A stretch of DNA of 64,000 nucleotides, taken from NCBI GenBank assembly GCA_007922225.1, contig ML679956.1, forward strand, positions 70,982,111-71,046,110. Direction: 5' to 3'. This document shows, piece by piece, positions 10,967 through 22,345 of this stretch. Each line of letters opens with the position of its first letter. Positions within the stretch are counted from its first letter, which is position 1. Source of the DNA: Emydura subglobosa (Eukaryota > Chordata > Testudines > Chelidae). The notes under the pieces were generated by a model. It had not been told where the DNA came from. It did no database searches and was given only the letters and a program-made list of their open reading frames with translations. A program made the translations under genes and the position numbers.

Positions 10967-11232
10967 GGCCTGGTCTACAGTTAAATTTTAAATTGACCTC
11001 GCTGTGTCGCTCAGGGGTGTGAAAAAAATGTACACCCCTTGAGTGCCATAATTAAGCCGATCTAACCTCCGGTGTAGCCACAGCTAGGGTAAAATAAGAA
11101 TTCCTCCATCCACCTAGTACTGTTGCTCAGGGAAGTGGATTAACTACATCAATGGAAAAACCTCTTATCGTAGAGGTAGGAAGTATCTACCTTATGGTAC
11201 TAAATGTTGCGTCTGTAGTGCAGACATGGCCT
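10967..11232 (-). mobile_element. TAGAC-type miniature element
   Basis: 266 bp starting 'aaggcctggtctacagtta' and ending 'gtctgtagtgcagacatggc', so the ends are inverted repeats. Interior 'cgctcaggggtgtg' and 'cgtagaggtaggaagtatct' follow the family in the reverse direction relative to 10010. No coding capacity. Confidence 0.72.
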
Positions 11233-11706
11233 CAATCTCTAGCTGTTACCATGGGAAGAAAACCTTGAAAACGTGACCTGTGTGTAGCTGATGCAGTGCC
11301 GTCTGCTTGAGAACCCGAAACAACAACCGAGTGGTGTGAACTGCCCCATTCATTCCAGTGGGTGCTAACTCAGATGGGTGCTAACAAAGATTTCAGGACA
11401 TGACTATGTTTTTAAGAGAGATTTCTGTACCGTTGTTAATAGTACCATAGGCTGTCTTCACTACCAAAAAAGTGCGTTTTTACACACCTTCACCGATTGA
11501 GCATCAAAGACATAGCTTAAGAATCTAACTGATTGTCACTGTGTATGCTGTTTGCACTTTGCATTCCACCCAGTTTGGACAGTGGAAATAGACAATGTGT
11601 GTGCGTTTTGGTTTTCAGGCACTAGTATAGCACAGCACTGTCCAAGGGGAAAACACAGTTGGGAAATATTGAATCTAAACATTGCTCACTGATTGTATAT
11701 ATATAG
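11233..11706. other. No recognised feature
   Basis: About 470 bp. 'gctgtcttcactaccaaaaa' at ~11452 hints at another miniature-element terminus, but no partner end is visible. Confidence 0.4.
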
Positions 11707-13516
11707 GATCATAGAAATGTAGGGCTGGAAGAGACCTCGAGAGATCTTCTAGTACAGCCCCTTGCACTGAGGCAGGACCAAGTAAACAGAGGCCATCCCT
11801 GACTGGTGTTTGTCCATCCTGTTCTAAAAAAACCTTCAATGACAGGGGTTCCCCAAATTCCCTTTGAAGCCTATTACAGAATTTAACCATCCTTATAGTT
11901 AAAAAGCTTTTCCTAATGTCTAATCTAAATCTCCCTTGCTGCAGATAATGCTGATTACTTCCTGTCCTACCTTCAGTGGACATGGGAAAAAACTGATCAC
12001 CATCCTCTTTATAACAGCCCTTATAAAGGCTGTGTTCAGATCTTCCCTCAAACATCTTTTCTTAAGACTCAACTTGCTCTCTTTTTTTTTTTTTTTTAAA
12101 CGTTTCTACATAGGTCAGGTATTCTAAACCTTTGATAATTTTTGTTGCTCTACTCTGGATTCTCCAATTTGTCCATATTTTTCTCAAAGTGTGGTAACAA
12201 GAACTGGACACAGTCCAGCTAAGGTCTCACCAGTGCTGAGTACAGAAAGACAATTTCCTCCCATTTCTTAAATTTAACACTCCTGTTAATACACCTCAGA
12301 ATGACATTAGATTTTTTTTCCAAACTGCATCACATTGTTGACTCATTCAATTTGTGATCCGTTATAACCCCCAGGTCCTTTTCAGCAGTACTGCTGCCTA
12401 TCCAGTCATTTCCCATTTGGTAGTTGTGCATTTGATTTTTCATTCCTAAGGAAAGTACTTTGGCCTTGTCTTTATTGAATTTCGTCTTTAATGTCAGACC
12501 AAATTCTGTAATTTGGCAAGGTAATTTTGACTTCTAATCTTGTCCTTCAAAGTGCTTGCATCCCCTCCCATCTGTGTGTCATCTGCAAATTGTAGAAGCT
12601 TACACTCCACTCCATTATCCAACTCATTAATGAAAATATTGCATGGTAACGAACCGAGGACTGACCCCTGTGGTATCCCACTAACTGTGCCCTCCCAGTT
12701 TGACAGCTAACCATTGATAACTACTCTTTGAGTACAGTCTTTCAACCAGTTGTGTACTCACTTTATAGTAATTTCATCTAGTAGACTACAGTTCCCTAGT
12801 TTGCTTATGACAACATTATGTGGGACTGTGTCAAAAGCCTTACTAAAATCAAGATATATCACATTTACTGCTTCCCTGCTATCCACTAGGCTAGTAACTC
12901 TGTCAAAGAAAGAAATTAGCTTTGTTTGGTATGATTTGTTCTTGACAAATCCACACTGGCTACTCCTTACAACCCTATTATCCTGTAGGTGCTTAAAAAT
13001 TGATTGTTTAATCATTTGTTCCAATATCTTTCTAGGTATCAAAATTAGGCTGACTGGTGTATAATTCCCTGGGTCCTCTTTGTTCCCCCTTTTAAAGATA
13101 GGTCCTAGGTCCGCCTGTGTCCATTCCTTCAGGACCTCAGATGTCCTCCACGAGTATTTGAATATAAATCCTAATGGTTCTGATATTGCTTCAGCTAGTT
13201 CCTTAAGTACCCTAGGATGAATTTCATCAGGCCCTGCTGAATTAAATTTATCTAAATATTCTTTAACCTGTTCATTCCCCTTTGTTGTTAATATTAATTG
13301 TGTCTTTGGTCACCATTAACCTTTTTAATGAAGACTGAAGCAAAACAGGCATTAAACACCTCAGCCTTCTTGAGGTCATCAGTTATTAGCTCTCCTTCCC
13401 CATTAAGTAGATGATCTGCACTTTCCTTCATCTTCCTCTTGCTCCTAATGTATTTAAAGAATGTCATCTGATTGCCTTTTATGTCCCTTGCTAGGTGTAA
13501 CTCATTTTGTGCCTTT

Positions 13517-13786
13517 AGAACATGTCTACACTACAGCAGCACATCTACAGTGCTGAAGATGTAGTATAGATGCTTCCTACCTCAACAGAAGGGGGTTTTC
13601 CAACAATGTAGTTAATCCATTTTTGAAATAGGCAGTAACTAGGGCGATGGGAGAATTCTTCCATTGACCTAGCTGTGCCTACACTAGGAGTTAAGTCGAC
13701 TTAACTGCCGTGCTCCGGGTGAGAAATTTTTCACAGCCCTGAGAGATATAGCTAGGTCGATCTAATTTTAAGTGCAGACCAGGTCT
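13517..13786 (+). mobile_element. TAGAC-type miniature element inside CR1
   Basis: 270 bp, left end 'agaacatgtctacactac', right end 'gtgcagaccaggtct', imperfect inverted repeats of ~15 bp. It splits the CR1, which reads through on either side ('cattttgtgcctttctgatt' in the uninterrupted form). The flanks gtgccttt (13509-13516) and ttgccttt (13787-13794) are an 8-bp target duplication with one mismatch, pointing to a hAT-type transposase for this family. Confidence 0.8.
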
Positions 13787-13832
13787 TTGCCTTTCTGATT
13801 TTGTTCCTGCCTGCTTTGTGCTATTCATTTGT

Positions 13833-14290
13833 GCAGGCGCACTGACAGCAATTCTGGGCTCCAGGGCAGAACGGTCCCGTCCCGCTTCTTCCGCCCATGG
13901 CCTGCCCACAGTCCTCCCCTGCTCTGGATCAGGCCCCACCCCTGCTCCACTCCAGGCCCCCTTCCCCCACTCAGCCCACCTCCTCTCTTCCACACTCCCC
14001 CTTGCCCCAGGTGGCAAGTGACGACCGGGGGAGGGGTGAGTTGGGTGGGACATGCCAAGTAATGGGGGAGGGTGAGTGGGGGAGCAGAGGAGGGATGCAA
14101 GTGGCAAGCGATGGCGGGGAGGCTGAATCGGGGGGGGGAGGTGCGACATGGTGAGTGGTGGGGCGGAGCCTGGGTGGCGCGGGGGTGGAGAGTGGGCGGG
14201 GCCATAGGCAGAAGAGGCCCAAGCCCTTTTAAATTGCTGGGCCCCTTGGCAATTGCCCTCGTTGCTTCCCCCTCCTATCGGTGGGCCTGC
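13833..14290. mobile_element. GC-rich DNA-transposon-like insertion inside CR1
   Basis: A ~458-bp GC-rich block in otherwise AT-rich LINE sequence. The ends form a ~16-bp imperfect inverted repeat: 'gcaggcgcactgacag' on the left against the complement of 'ctatcggtgggcctgc' on the right. Short 'atttg' matches flank it (13828-13832 and 14291-14295). CR1 sequence resumes at ~14298. Long open frames on both strands are due to base composition; no protein family is recognised. Confidence 0.55.
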
Positions 14291-14575
14291 ATTTGGACTC
14301 CCCCTTAGCAATTTGTTCATGTTTCCACTTTTTGCAGGATTCATTAAAGAGGTCCTAATGGAGCCAGGTTGGCCTCTTACTATGCTTCCTGTATTTCCTT
14401 CTCACCAGCATGGCTTGCAGCTTTATCTCGAATATTGTCTCCTTAAGAAATTGCCAGCTCTCCTGAACTACTTTTTCCCATAGATTTTCTTCCCGGGTGA
14501 CCTTACTTACCCTTTGGCTGCGTTTGTGAAAGTCTGCTCTTTTGAATGATATAACTGCATGAAAACATCCCATTA

Positions 14576-14844
14576 GTAGTTCTTGCTTGTTTTAAGACTA
14601 AAACGCTTAATTCTTTTTGAAGGGGCTGGACTGACAGCTCCGTGCAATGGCGTGTCACTTTAAAACAGGCCCACAGCCATAACCTGAAAATACCAGCACT
14701 GCCGGGGGACTCCAGCAGAAGTGCACTAGTCCTTTGAGTATGAAGCAGGCTAAGGGAGTTGTGCCAGCAAACTAGCACAGGACCTATTCCCATAGTGCTC
14801 GACAGCACAACCTAGAGGATGGAGTCCTTTAACTAAGAACAGAT
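14576..14844. other. No recognised feature
   Basis: Short stretch between two CR1 pieces; nothing identifiable. Confidence 0.4.
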
Positions 14845-14897
14845 CAGACGGGATGGCCTCCCGAGGTCCCTTCCAACTCTCATATTCTATGGTTCTG
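14845..14897 (+). repeat. CR1 3' tail fragment
   Basis: 'gacgggatggcctcccgagg' followed by 'cccttccaactctcatattc' and 'tatggttctga' is the CR1 3' end with its terminal short repeats. Only ~50 bp remain. Confidence 0.75.
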
Positions 14898-15562
14898 ACA
14901 CAGATGGTGGCAGTGCAAGCTCCGTCACAGTGCTGCCTGCACCAACGCACCCGGAGGTAGGAACACCTTTAGGGTGAGTGGTGTGTTCATATCTCACGGC
15001 CCATTCTGTTCCCGGCCTCTGCTCTGAGTGCCAAGTGCCAGCTGCGGCGGGGACTTCACGTGAACACCTCTGCACGGGGAACTAGGCCGAGACCGAACTC
15101 ATTTCGCATAGGCCACCCAGCAGCCATCTGACAGCGGGAGTTAGTTTCCACTGACCTGGCTATAATTTCCCAAGTCCTTGGATCTGTAGGAGCTGGGAGC
15201 AGCCTGAGGCGGGGGGAAGGAGAAGGTAATGCTACCCCTGAGCAAGCCACCCCCACAACCAGCAGACCTTTGGCTGACTCCGCAGCTGCAGTGTCCAGCT
15301 ACAAAAAGATTTGGGTGCAGCCCAGGCCAGCTCAGCCAGCACTCATCTTGCTCAGAGAGACTAAAGGGGGCGGAGGGGCGGGCAATGGGTATCGTTTGAT
15401 GGGATTGTCAAAATCCCTCTTCCAAATGTTCCTAGGAAATCAATTCACACAGTTTAAACCTGTATCTGAGAACAGGGCCCTTACAACCCAGGGGCTGAAG
15501 CATGCCCCAGACAGACGCTTATTCTGCACTCCACTTCAATGGCATGTTATTGATTTTACATG
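14898..15562. other. No recognised feature
   Basis: Moderately GC-rich (about 15000-15400) with overlapping short frames on both strands and no domain. I could not support a gene. Confidence 0.4.
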
Positions 15563-15570
15563 CTTTAAAT

Positions 15571-15982
15571 CAGTGGTTCTCAACCAGGGGTATGCATACC
15601 CCTGGGGGCACACAGAGGTCTTCCAGGGGGTCCATCAACTCATCTAGATATTTGCCTACTTTAACAACAGCCTACATAAAAAGCACTAGCAAAGTCAGTA
15701 CAAACTAAAATTTTATATGGATAATGACTTATTTATACAGTTCTATATACTCTACACTGAAATGTAAGTACAATATTGATATTCCAATCAATTTATTTTA
15801 GAAGTATATGGTAAAATGAGAAAGTAAGCAATTTTTCTGTAATAGTGTGTTGTGATATTTTTGTATTTTTATGTCTGATTTTGTAATCAAGTAAATTTTA
15901 AGTGAGGTGAAACTTTGAGGTACTCAAGACAAATCAGACTCCTGAAAGGGGTATAGTAGTTTGGAAAGGTTGAGAGCCACTT
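15571..15982. mobile_element. Non-autonomous hAT element (412 bp)
   Basis: Left 'cagtggttctcaacc' and right 'ggttgagagccactt' form a 15-bp inverted repeat with two mismatches. Target duplications ctttaaat (15563-15570) and cattaaat (15983-15990) match at 7 of 8 positions. The interior is strongly AT-rich and has no transposase. The CAGTGGTTCTCAACC terminus is the well-known hAT/Charlie-type end. Confidence 0.9.
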
Positions 15983-15990
15983 CATTAAAT

Positions 15991-16347
15991 AAACCAGAGT
16001 GGACAACTCCCCACTGCCTGGCATTTTGGTGCAGATATTTACATCTGTGCACGGTGACTGCAGAATGGGTGTTAAAACTACCAGATCAGAACGGCAGCAT
16101 TTTATACCTTCCGTGCAAAGGTGGCCCAGCAGAGGGGAACTGGATCCCAGCTTTTCAGCATCTTCCATCCCTCTCCCTCCTCCACTCCAAGCACTTTAAA
16201 ATTGTTGTTCCTACCAGAAGAGAGAAAGATGGAGATTCCCCTGATCCTCTCATGCCTTGACTTCTGGTCTGGCCTGCACAAATAAATCTAATCACACACA
16301 CAAGCAGATAATGGACATGGAGCTGGTGTGGGACAAAGAGCGCTTTC
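15991..16347. other. No recognised feature
   Basis: Spacer between two hAT elements. No repeat or coding evidence. Confidence 0.4.
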
Positions 16348-16355
16348 TTCTACAG

Positions 16356-16530
16356 CAGTGATTCTCAACCCAGAGCCCATGGGCCACTTGTGGCCCAATC
16401 AGCACGCAGCTGTGGCCCATATGACATCCTCATGGCCATAGTGGTAGTCTATATATTGTGTGGATACGACCCTTGTAACACACAGAGCTGCACATGTGGC
16501 CCACAATGGTAAACAGGTTGAGAACCACTG
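16356..16530. mobile_element. Non-autonomous hAT element (175 bp)
   Basis: Left 'cagtgattctcaaccc', right 'ggttgagaaccactg'. Target duplications ttctacag (16348-16355) and ctctacag (16531-16538) match at 7 of 8 positions. The interior contains 'gggccacttgtggccc', itself a small palindrome. No coding capacity. Confidence 0.88.
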
Positions 16531-16538
16531 CTCTACAG

Positions 16539-18424
16539 ATACGTAGTCCTTTTCTCATGTGAATGTCAAATTCTGAGGCCTTTAACTGAGCAGAATTCCT
16601 ATGTAAGTGAATGGCTTGATTAAGGGCTGCAGAACTCAGTCCAGAGATCTTAAAAGGATAATTCACTTGTTATTAGGCAAAAGGGCCAAAGAAGATCTAC
16701 ATGCTGGTTTTAAATTTTATAAATTAATTCACAGTCTCCTGCAAAGAAGCGCGAGTTGTAAAGTAAGGGATTGAGGAATTCCAAAAGACCGACTATCCTT
16801 TTAATTCACAGCATGGTGAAATTTGTGACTAATGACCGACTCAAATTGCATAAATCCCTGAACTACTAGAGGTCACCTTCATTTCCTCCACCTAAACTAG
16901 TGCATCTGTGATAAGCAGCATGGGCATTGGAAGAAAGAGTGAGACAAAACATAACATTCCTCATCTGAATGCATTCTGCATTGGGGGGGGGGGGGCGAAC
17001 CTCAGAAACTAATATGCCCATAGTACCTTTTCCAGAGTGACTCCTGTTCAGACAAGCATAACATTTGCAATTTCCTTTTAACATTTTTCATTCGGGTCAG
17101 TCTTAACAGGAATAAGTGTTAGCCTACTCAGAATACAAGGTTAGGTCAAGACCGGATTTTGGATAGTCTGATGCTAGATGTATTTCAGACTCATTTATAA
17201 TCAACACTACACCGCTGTAGAGAACATGAGCAATGGGGGGAAAGGGCAGGAGATCATCACCTGCAATGTCTTAATGTCTTGCATAGCACAGGGCCAAAGA
17301 TCTCTCAGCCTGAGATACATTTCTTTAGAGGATCATTTTTTTAAAAATTGACATTAAAATCGTATATTGATGGGAACTGGATTTTCCAGTTGAAAATGCC
17401 ATGTGTGTTCAGAGTCCTAAGGGCATTGGATGGTAGTTATCAGAATTCCTCATTTGACTTTCAGACAAGTCAGACTCAGTCCACTCCCCTACATTCCAAG
17501 GAGCCTGCCTCAGCCAGAACTGCCATTTCCCTGCTGCGAGAATGGAATGTTCCCATCTCACAGACACTGGCAGGACGTGGAATTCAGTAATTAATTCCTC
17601 AGTCGATGCTTTGGAAGGTCTGACCCATGAAGGTTAATCAGCAATACATGTCAATTGGGATCTTAATGTGGTATGGATCCTGGTTACCTTAAATTCACAT
17701 CTCGCTCACTATTGGCACCGTGTAAACACTACATTAATACATCGCCAACAATACATACTGTCCTCCACTACCCTCAGCAAAGATACTCCGCTTAACAGTG
17801 CTGATATTTTGGCTTTGTCTTCAGTGGGAACAAAGGACGAGTTCTTAAACTGAGTTAGTCAATCTTTAACTCGACCTGCTGACTCATGTGAAAACTACAA
17901 AGTGCCTCGTCTTCACTAAGATTTTAGCTCCAGTTCGCTAACTCAAAAACACATTGCTTTTCATAGACAAGACAAGGCCTCAAATCCTGAGGCTGGTGGC
18001 AGGGTGTTTCCATTGAGGGCCCTCTGCTCTGGAACCATATTCTGTTAACATCACAGCATGATCCAAGGCCTGCTGAACTGGGCTTTCCCTGGTTGTTGGC
18101 ATTTAATTGGGGAATGGATTGTTTGCTGCACAATTTGCTCCTTTTAGTATTAATACAGGGCTTTACAGCCGTAAATGCACCCAGAAGCTGTGCAAGGAGA
18201 ATGTATTTTTCTCTAACGCAGAAATATACAAATATGTACAATTGCCTGCACAATGATGGGATGGTAGATTTCTTTACATTCCCCTGGACCCTGATATGTT
18301 CTAATAGACTAGTGATATAAAGTCTGATATTGGCTTACCAATCTTACCAAATTAACATACATGTGTATCCTAGATATTTTTAAAGGCACCTGTCACTGTA
18401 ATATCTAAGTGCATTGTCTTCTTT
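16539..18424. other. Mostly unrecognised; G run and one small repeat fragment
   Basis: 13 consecutive G at 16983-16995. The segment ~17810-17940 ('ggctttgtcttcagtgggaa' ... 'gtgcctcgtcttcactaaga') resembles a dispersed miniature-element fragment, but termini are not paired. No gene is seen. Confidence 0.4.
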
Positions 18425-18787
18425 AAGCTAGCGCTGGGTGGAGAATGGAAATTCCATTTCATGGAGGATTTCAAGATTTTGAAATCTGGTTAATTCCAAT
18501 TTGGAACAAAACCTAACAATTTTGAAATTCCTCATGAAAGGGAAATACCATTCATTCCCCACCCAGCTTTACAGGGAACTCTGGTTTCATGGCAGCCTAC
18601 TAGGTGGGCTACTGGCTCCCCGTCAGCCTTCCAGGCAGGTTGTCAAGAAGCCAGACAAGCAAGCTGGCAGGAAACCTGGTGGAATTTTGTTGAAACCAAA
18701 CCATCTCCATGAAATGTTTCAATTTCAACACAATCGGCAAATTTCAATGGAAAAAACTTTTCTTTAAAGTTTTTCTGACCAGCCCTA
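18425..18787. mobile_element. Non-autonomous DNA element, 'agctggtc' terminus type
   Basis: Left 'tagcgctgggtggagaat' and right 'tttttctgaccagcccta' are imperfect inverted repeats (the complement of the right end is 'tagggctggtcagaaaa'). The interior is full of 'ttgaaa'/'tttcaa' motifs pairing left and right. Similar degraded sequence appears at 18910-19065 and 51200-51320. Possibly hAT-derived; no target duplication is clear. Confidence 0.5.
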
Positions 18788-18909
18788 ATTTAAACTTTAA
18801 AGGAACAGCATTAGTCAGTCTTGAAAAGAGCCCTCTTCTGGTAAAGCCCTGGAAGCTTATCAATGATGGACACTGGGAGAAAAACTGAGGAGATCCTTAG
18901 GGTACTGAG

Positions 18910-19065
18910 AGGGCTATAACTAGTCTAGTCAAAATTTTTCCATCTGACCGGTTTTGGTTTCTGATATTTTGATGAACATTTGGTATTTGCTGCAGAAAAT
19001 TTTGACTTTTCTTCCCTGTTTTTTTGTTGTTTTTTTTTTTAAACAAAAAGTCTGACCAGCTCTAG
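18910..19065. repeat. Diverged copy of the 18425-type element
   Basis: Ends 'aaaaagtctgaccagctcta', matching the right end of the 18425 element, with an AT-rich interior and a T-rich tract (19019-19041). The left end is eroded. Confidence 0.4.
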
Positions 19066-19790
19066 CTGTAACTCAGTCCTATACCCCCTCCATCCCAAAA
19101 AGGGAGGCAAATTAACCTTGTAGAAATGGCTGCATAACTATAGCAAAAAAATTAACCAGCAGCATGAGCATCCCAAAAAGCACTAGCATTCCACTCTGGC
19201 AGGCCAGTTCTCTTTCCATCGCCATCCTGTCTTTCCCCTTTCAACAAGGGTGGAAGTGGCATTGGGAAAATAAAGATCAAGGACACCATTAAGCTTCTAG
19301 GGAGCCACTATGTGAGCAATGAGTATTCATGCTCTTATATTACTGGACTGTGTACTCACGAAGTTTGGTTTAGCTGATAAGACACATTAGTGCTGAATAG
19401 CTCCTGATTAGAAAAAGCATAAATGCTAGAACCGAGCAGCATTTCTCAAGCAAAACTTCTTTGGGGAGGTCAAAACATGGCCCCCTTCCCAACAAACAAA
19501 AACCTCAGAAAAACCCATTTCTTTTCTAAAATTCAGTTATCCCCAAAATAAAAAGCATTCAGTTTGCATTTTTCCTCCCTCTTTTTCAGTGGAGAGAAAG
19601 GGGGTAGGTGTGGGGAGGAAAATGAAAAATTTCAAACAGACAAAAAGTTGTTCCTGTTTAAAATTTGGGAAATAAAAATGATTTTGAAAATGTGTGTGAA
19701 AAAAATCTTTACTTTTAAAAAAACCGCTCTACATAACAGCTCTAACTAGATCCTGCAATTACAATATAGCCTGCTTACCCAGGTACGATA
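19066..19790. other. No recognised feature
   Basis: AT-rich sequence. About 19570-19745 is A/G-rich and again loosely resembles the interior of the 18425 family. No coding evidence. Confidence 0.35.
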
Positions 19791-19797
19791 GGTTGCA

Positions 19798-20340
19798 CAG
19801 TGGCGTACCGTGGGTCTCCAGCGCCCTGGGGCCAAGCCTGCATTTCTACCCCACACCCCCAGGGCTCATGCACACCCCCCCACCCCCCGTGCAGGGCAGA
19901 TGGTGTTGCCCACCCCAGCTGCCCCAGGGAGGGGGAAGGGTCTGTACCTGTGAGGCGGGACACACCACTTACCTCCTCCTGTGGGGGGGGACTCTCTGGT
20001 GTTCATTGCGGCGACGGAGCCTTCACCGCCCCCACCCCCCACACTTACCACCGCGCAGCGCCTGCCTCTCCTACTCTAGCCCCACATCCAACGCCAGCTC
20101 AGGCAGGGGCGACCTAACCTTCCCCCCCAGGCTAGAGGATAGCGGGGTGAGGGGCGGTGGAGCTCCTCCTGGTCAGCCACAGCTCCCCACATCTCTACCT
20201 GCCCCTGGGCTCCATCCAGCTGCCCCTGATAGCTTCCTGCACTCCCTGCCCCCTGTGCATCATGAAGGGCCAGCCCGGTGCCCCCCTCCCCACCCCCCCA
20301 GGCCTGACCCCTCCCCATCCCCACCCTCAGTATGCCACTG
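19798..20340. mobile_element. GC-rich hAT-like element
   Basis: Left 'cagtggcgtaccgtgg' and right 'ccctcagtatgccactg' are inverted (the complement of the right end reads 'cagtggcatactgaggg'). The interior is C-rich and gives a long but meaningless plus-strand frame of 182 codons. The candidate 8-bp duplications aggttgca and aggccaca match at only 5 of 8 positions, so the hAT assignment is tentative. Confidence 0.55.
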
Positions 20341-20454
20341 AGGCCACATCATTTAGAGCATCAGAGTAAGAGAATAGTTACTCTGGCCCAGTCCGCATCA
20401 GGAGGAGTCCTAGCTAGCATGCACATAGCTGTCACTAGCAGGGTTCTTCTAGCA

Positions 20455-22345
20455 TGTTTTCCCTGGACAGAGCCTGATGCAGGTGAAGGAACCTCGGGTA
20501 AGTGTGTAAATACATTTCCCATTACAGGTATGGCTCACTGTCACAGAGTCACACAGTTGGTGCTCTGGAACGGCTCTGAATGAAGACAGTCAGTACCCTA
20601 GTGGAGTGTCTCCCCCCTCAGGGCACCCTCTCACCAGGGTAAGTGCCTCCTGGGTCTGACCGCGGAGCATTCAGCACCCTTGTTCACATCGTGAGCTTCC
20701 TGCAGTGAGTCCACCTGGATGAGACACCTGGGGAAGCCTTAACATGCCCCCAAAGGAGCCAGGCACCCCACCTGGCAGTCAGAAGTGACTCTCAGCCAGC
20801 TTGGAAAGAGAAGGGTTTATTATTTGTCGGGAACACAGCGCAGAACAGTTCTTGTTAGCACAGAAAGTAGGAAGTTACAGCAAAGTCTGTGTTGGGGGGA
20901 ACCTGGGGACAGAGACCTTCAGCTCTCCTCCCTTTTTGAGCTCCACCAGCAGACTGACTCGTTTTTAGCAGCCCGGCCTCTGACATGCCCAGTTGCCCTC
21001 CTCCACCCATTGTCTCTTTCCTGGGCAAAAAAATCATCTGACCTCCACCTCTCTCTTTGTTCCAACTTGTCGCAGCCAGCTGGGTCCCAGCCATCAGTTG
21101 CCAGGTTACAATGTCCAGCCATTATCTGTGCAGATGCAGCTAGAAGCAGCCACATCTGCCCTCTAGGAGTCTGCAGTGATCACACGCCCTTGTCCACCTC
21201 CTAAAAACTTGAGTTACACATAGGGGAAACTGAGGCACACACACAGTACTCAGAGAAAACTTTAAGAACATTCCCACTTTGTCACACTCCCTCAACTTAG
21301 CAGGACACAGCTATTGACGTTTCATTAATTTACCCATACTAGAAGAGGCAGCGGTACAACCACGAGAGGTAGAGTTGCTATCTGCTTTTCATTCCTCTCT
21401 AGAGTGAGGCGGGCTATGGGGACTGTGCAGAGCAGATTATTTATGTACATAGGGATGTCCAGAGAGATCTCAATGAAACTTCCATGGAGGTACACTGCAG
21501 TCCCCTTCTGTAGGTTTCTAGGGATGGCAGCCTTATTTCTTCCTCCACCTCAGGACACTTTCCCACGCCAGTCAACAATAACTTTGGCAAGCATCATTGC
21601 AGTAAGCAGGCTAGCCACACACGGACCTGGGCAACTTCAGGATACCAGCAGCAGCTGTGTTTTCTCTGCCTTTGTTACCCTCAGGAGAGAGAGAGCAGAT
21701 AAAATCACCACGCCCTGTGGAAAATGGTGCCAGGATTCAGTGCCACTGCCCTATACTCAGTTTCATGCAACTGAGCAATTCCCTAATTGTTTCCCTCACC
21801 GCTGGTAGGCCATACCCACCAGGGCTTGAGCAGAGTGTGGCACTCGGCAGAAGTGACAACAAGCATGTCTTTAACACTTTAGGGGAGCAAGGGAAGGGGT
21901 GTCTCCTGAATCTGAATTTTGCTTTCCATTCCTACAATACTGACAGTGGTACCTGGGTGTGTTTTATTGATTGCTGCAGCCGTTGTGGCCTGAGGGGTGC
22001 CCTCTCCACACCAGGGGAACTACTGACCTAGATAAAGAGGGAGAAAAAAGAGAATGTGGGAGGACATGTTCTGTGAGATCCTGCAAGCCAAGGCTGTATC
22101 GGACCGTGAGCTGAGGGCCTGTAGGGTGAAAATTGCAGACTGTATGGAGAAGGGAAAAGCAGACAGGAGAAAGGCTCAGGAGTCCCAGCTGAAAAAGAAG
22201 AGGGAGATGGACTAGGACAGAAAGTCTCCGGCAGCAAACAGATGCTGCAGACTCTGGTGGACCTGCAAGTTCAACAATGCCAAGCTCAACTCCCATTGCA
22301 TTCTATGGAGAACTGCACTATGGTGCCTCCCTAAGCCCCCACTCA
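20455..22345 (+). pseudogene. Harbinger Myb-like gene relic, copy 1 (two exons)
   Basis: Harbingers encode a Myb/SANT-like DNA-binding protein that partners the nuclease. Only the last ~40 bp of exon 1 remain (from ~20455). The donor 'cctcg|ggtaagtgtg' region puts GTAAGT at 20498, and the acceptor 'ttgctgcag' ends at 21979. Exon 2 then encodes the C-terminal part; its 'gatgctgcagactctggtgg' and 'acctgcaagttcaacaatgc' parallel the MLQMLVDLQVQQ segment of copy 2. Removing the LTR gives an intron of ~729 bp, against 723 bp in copy 2. Frames are broken by stops and indels. Confidence 0.7.
20539..21286 (-). mobile_element. Solo LTR in the Harbinger intron
   Basis: A 748-bp block starting 'tgtcacagagtcacacag' and ending 'acattcccactttgtcaca', so it has the TG...CA ends of a retroviral-type LTR. 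Flanks ctcac (20534-20538) and ctccc (21287-21291) match at 4 of 5 positions, as expected for a target duplication. On the minus strand AATAAA lies at 20821-20816, suggesting minus orientation. No internal coding region accompanies it. Copy 2 of the Harbinger has uninterrupted intron sequence here, so the LTR arrived later. Whether gypsy-like or endogenous retroviral cannot be told from the LTR alone. Confidence 0.8.

Larger units (their letters stand above)
11707..14573 (-). pseudogene. CR1 ORF2 reverse-transcriptase relic
   Basis: In order on the minus strand: a pre-reverse-transcriptase segment at 14573-14355 (SFKRADFHKRSQRV..., ESWQFLKETIFE); the reverse-transcriptase part at 13042-12758 (ILEQMIKQSIFKHLQDNRVV, SQCGFVKNKSYQTKLISFFD, then VIYLDFSKAFDTVPHN); and the C-terminal tail at 12055-11700 (GRFRLDIRKSFLTIRMVKF). 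The DFSKAFDTV stretch contains the first catalytic Asp (motif A) of non-LTR reverse transcriptases. The motif C region downstream is broken into different frames. Stops, frameshifts and two insertions make it non-functional. Confidence 0.88.
11707..14575 (-). mobile_element. CR1 LINE, minus strand, split by two DNA-element insertions
   Basis: The 3' terminus is at the low coordinate: plus-strand 'gatcatagaaatgtagggct' is the complement of the CR1 tail. The body runs up to ~14575, where the copy is 5'-truncated. Excluding the insertions at 13517-13786 and 13833-14290 it is ~2.1 kb and covers the region before the reverse transcriptase, the reverse transcriptase and the C-terminal tail. A T run (12080-12095) interrupts it as well. 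This is the longest LINE copy in the window. Confidence 0.9.

Noticed and set aside
12750..13064. Plus-strand frame over the CR1 reverse transcriptase
   Set aside because: It is the shadow of the minus-strand reverse-transcriptase relic, which carries the DFSKAFDTV motif.
13691..14344. 217-codon open frame on the minus strand
   Set aside because: It runs across the GC-rich insertion in CR1 and into the neighbouring transposon sequence; Pro-rich with no domain.
19793..20341. 182-codon open frame on the plus strand
   Set aside because: It lies in a C-rich hAT-like element, is mostly Pro/Ser/His from C runs, and competes with frames on the other strand. Lack of stops is explained by base composition.
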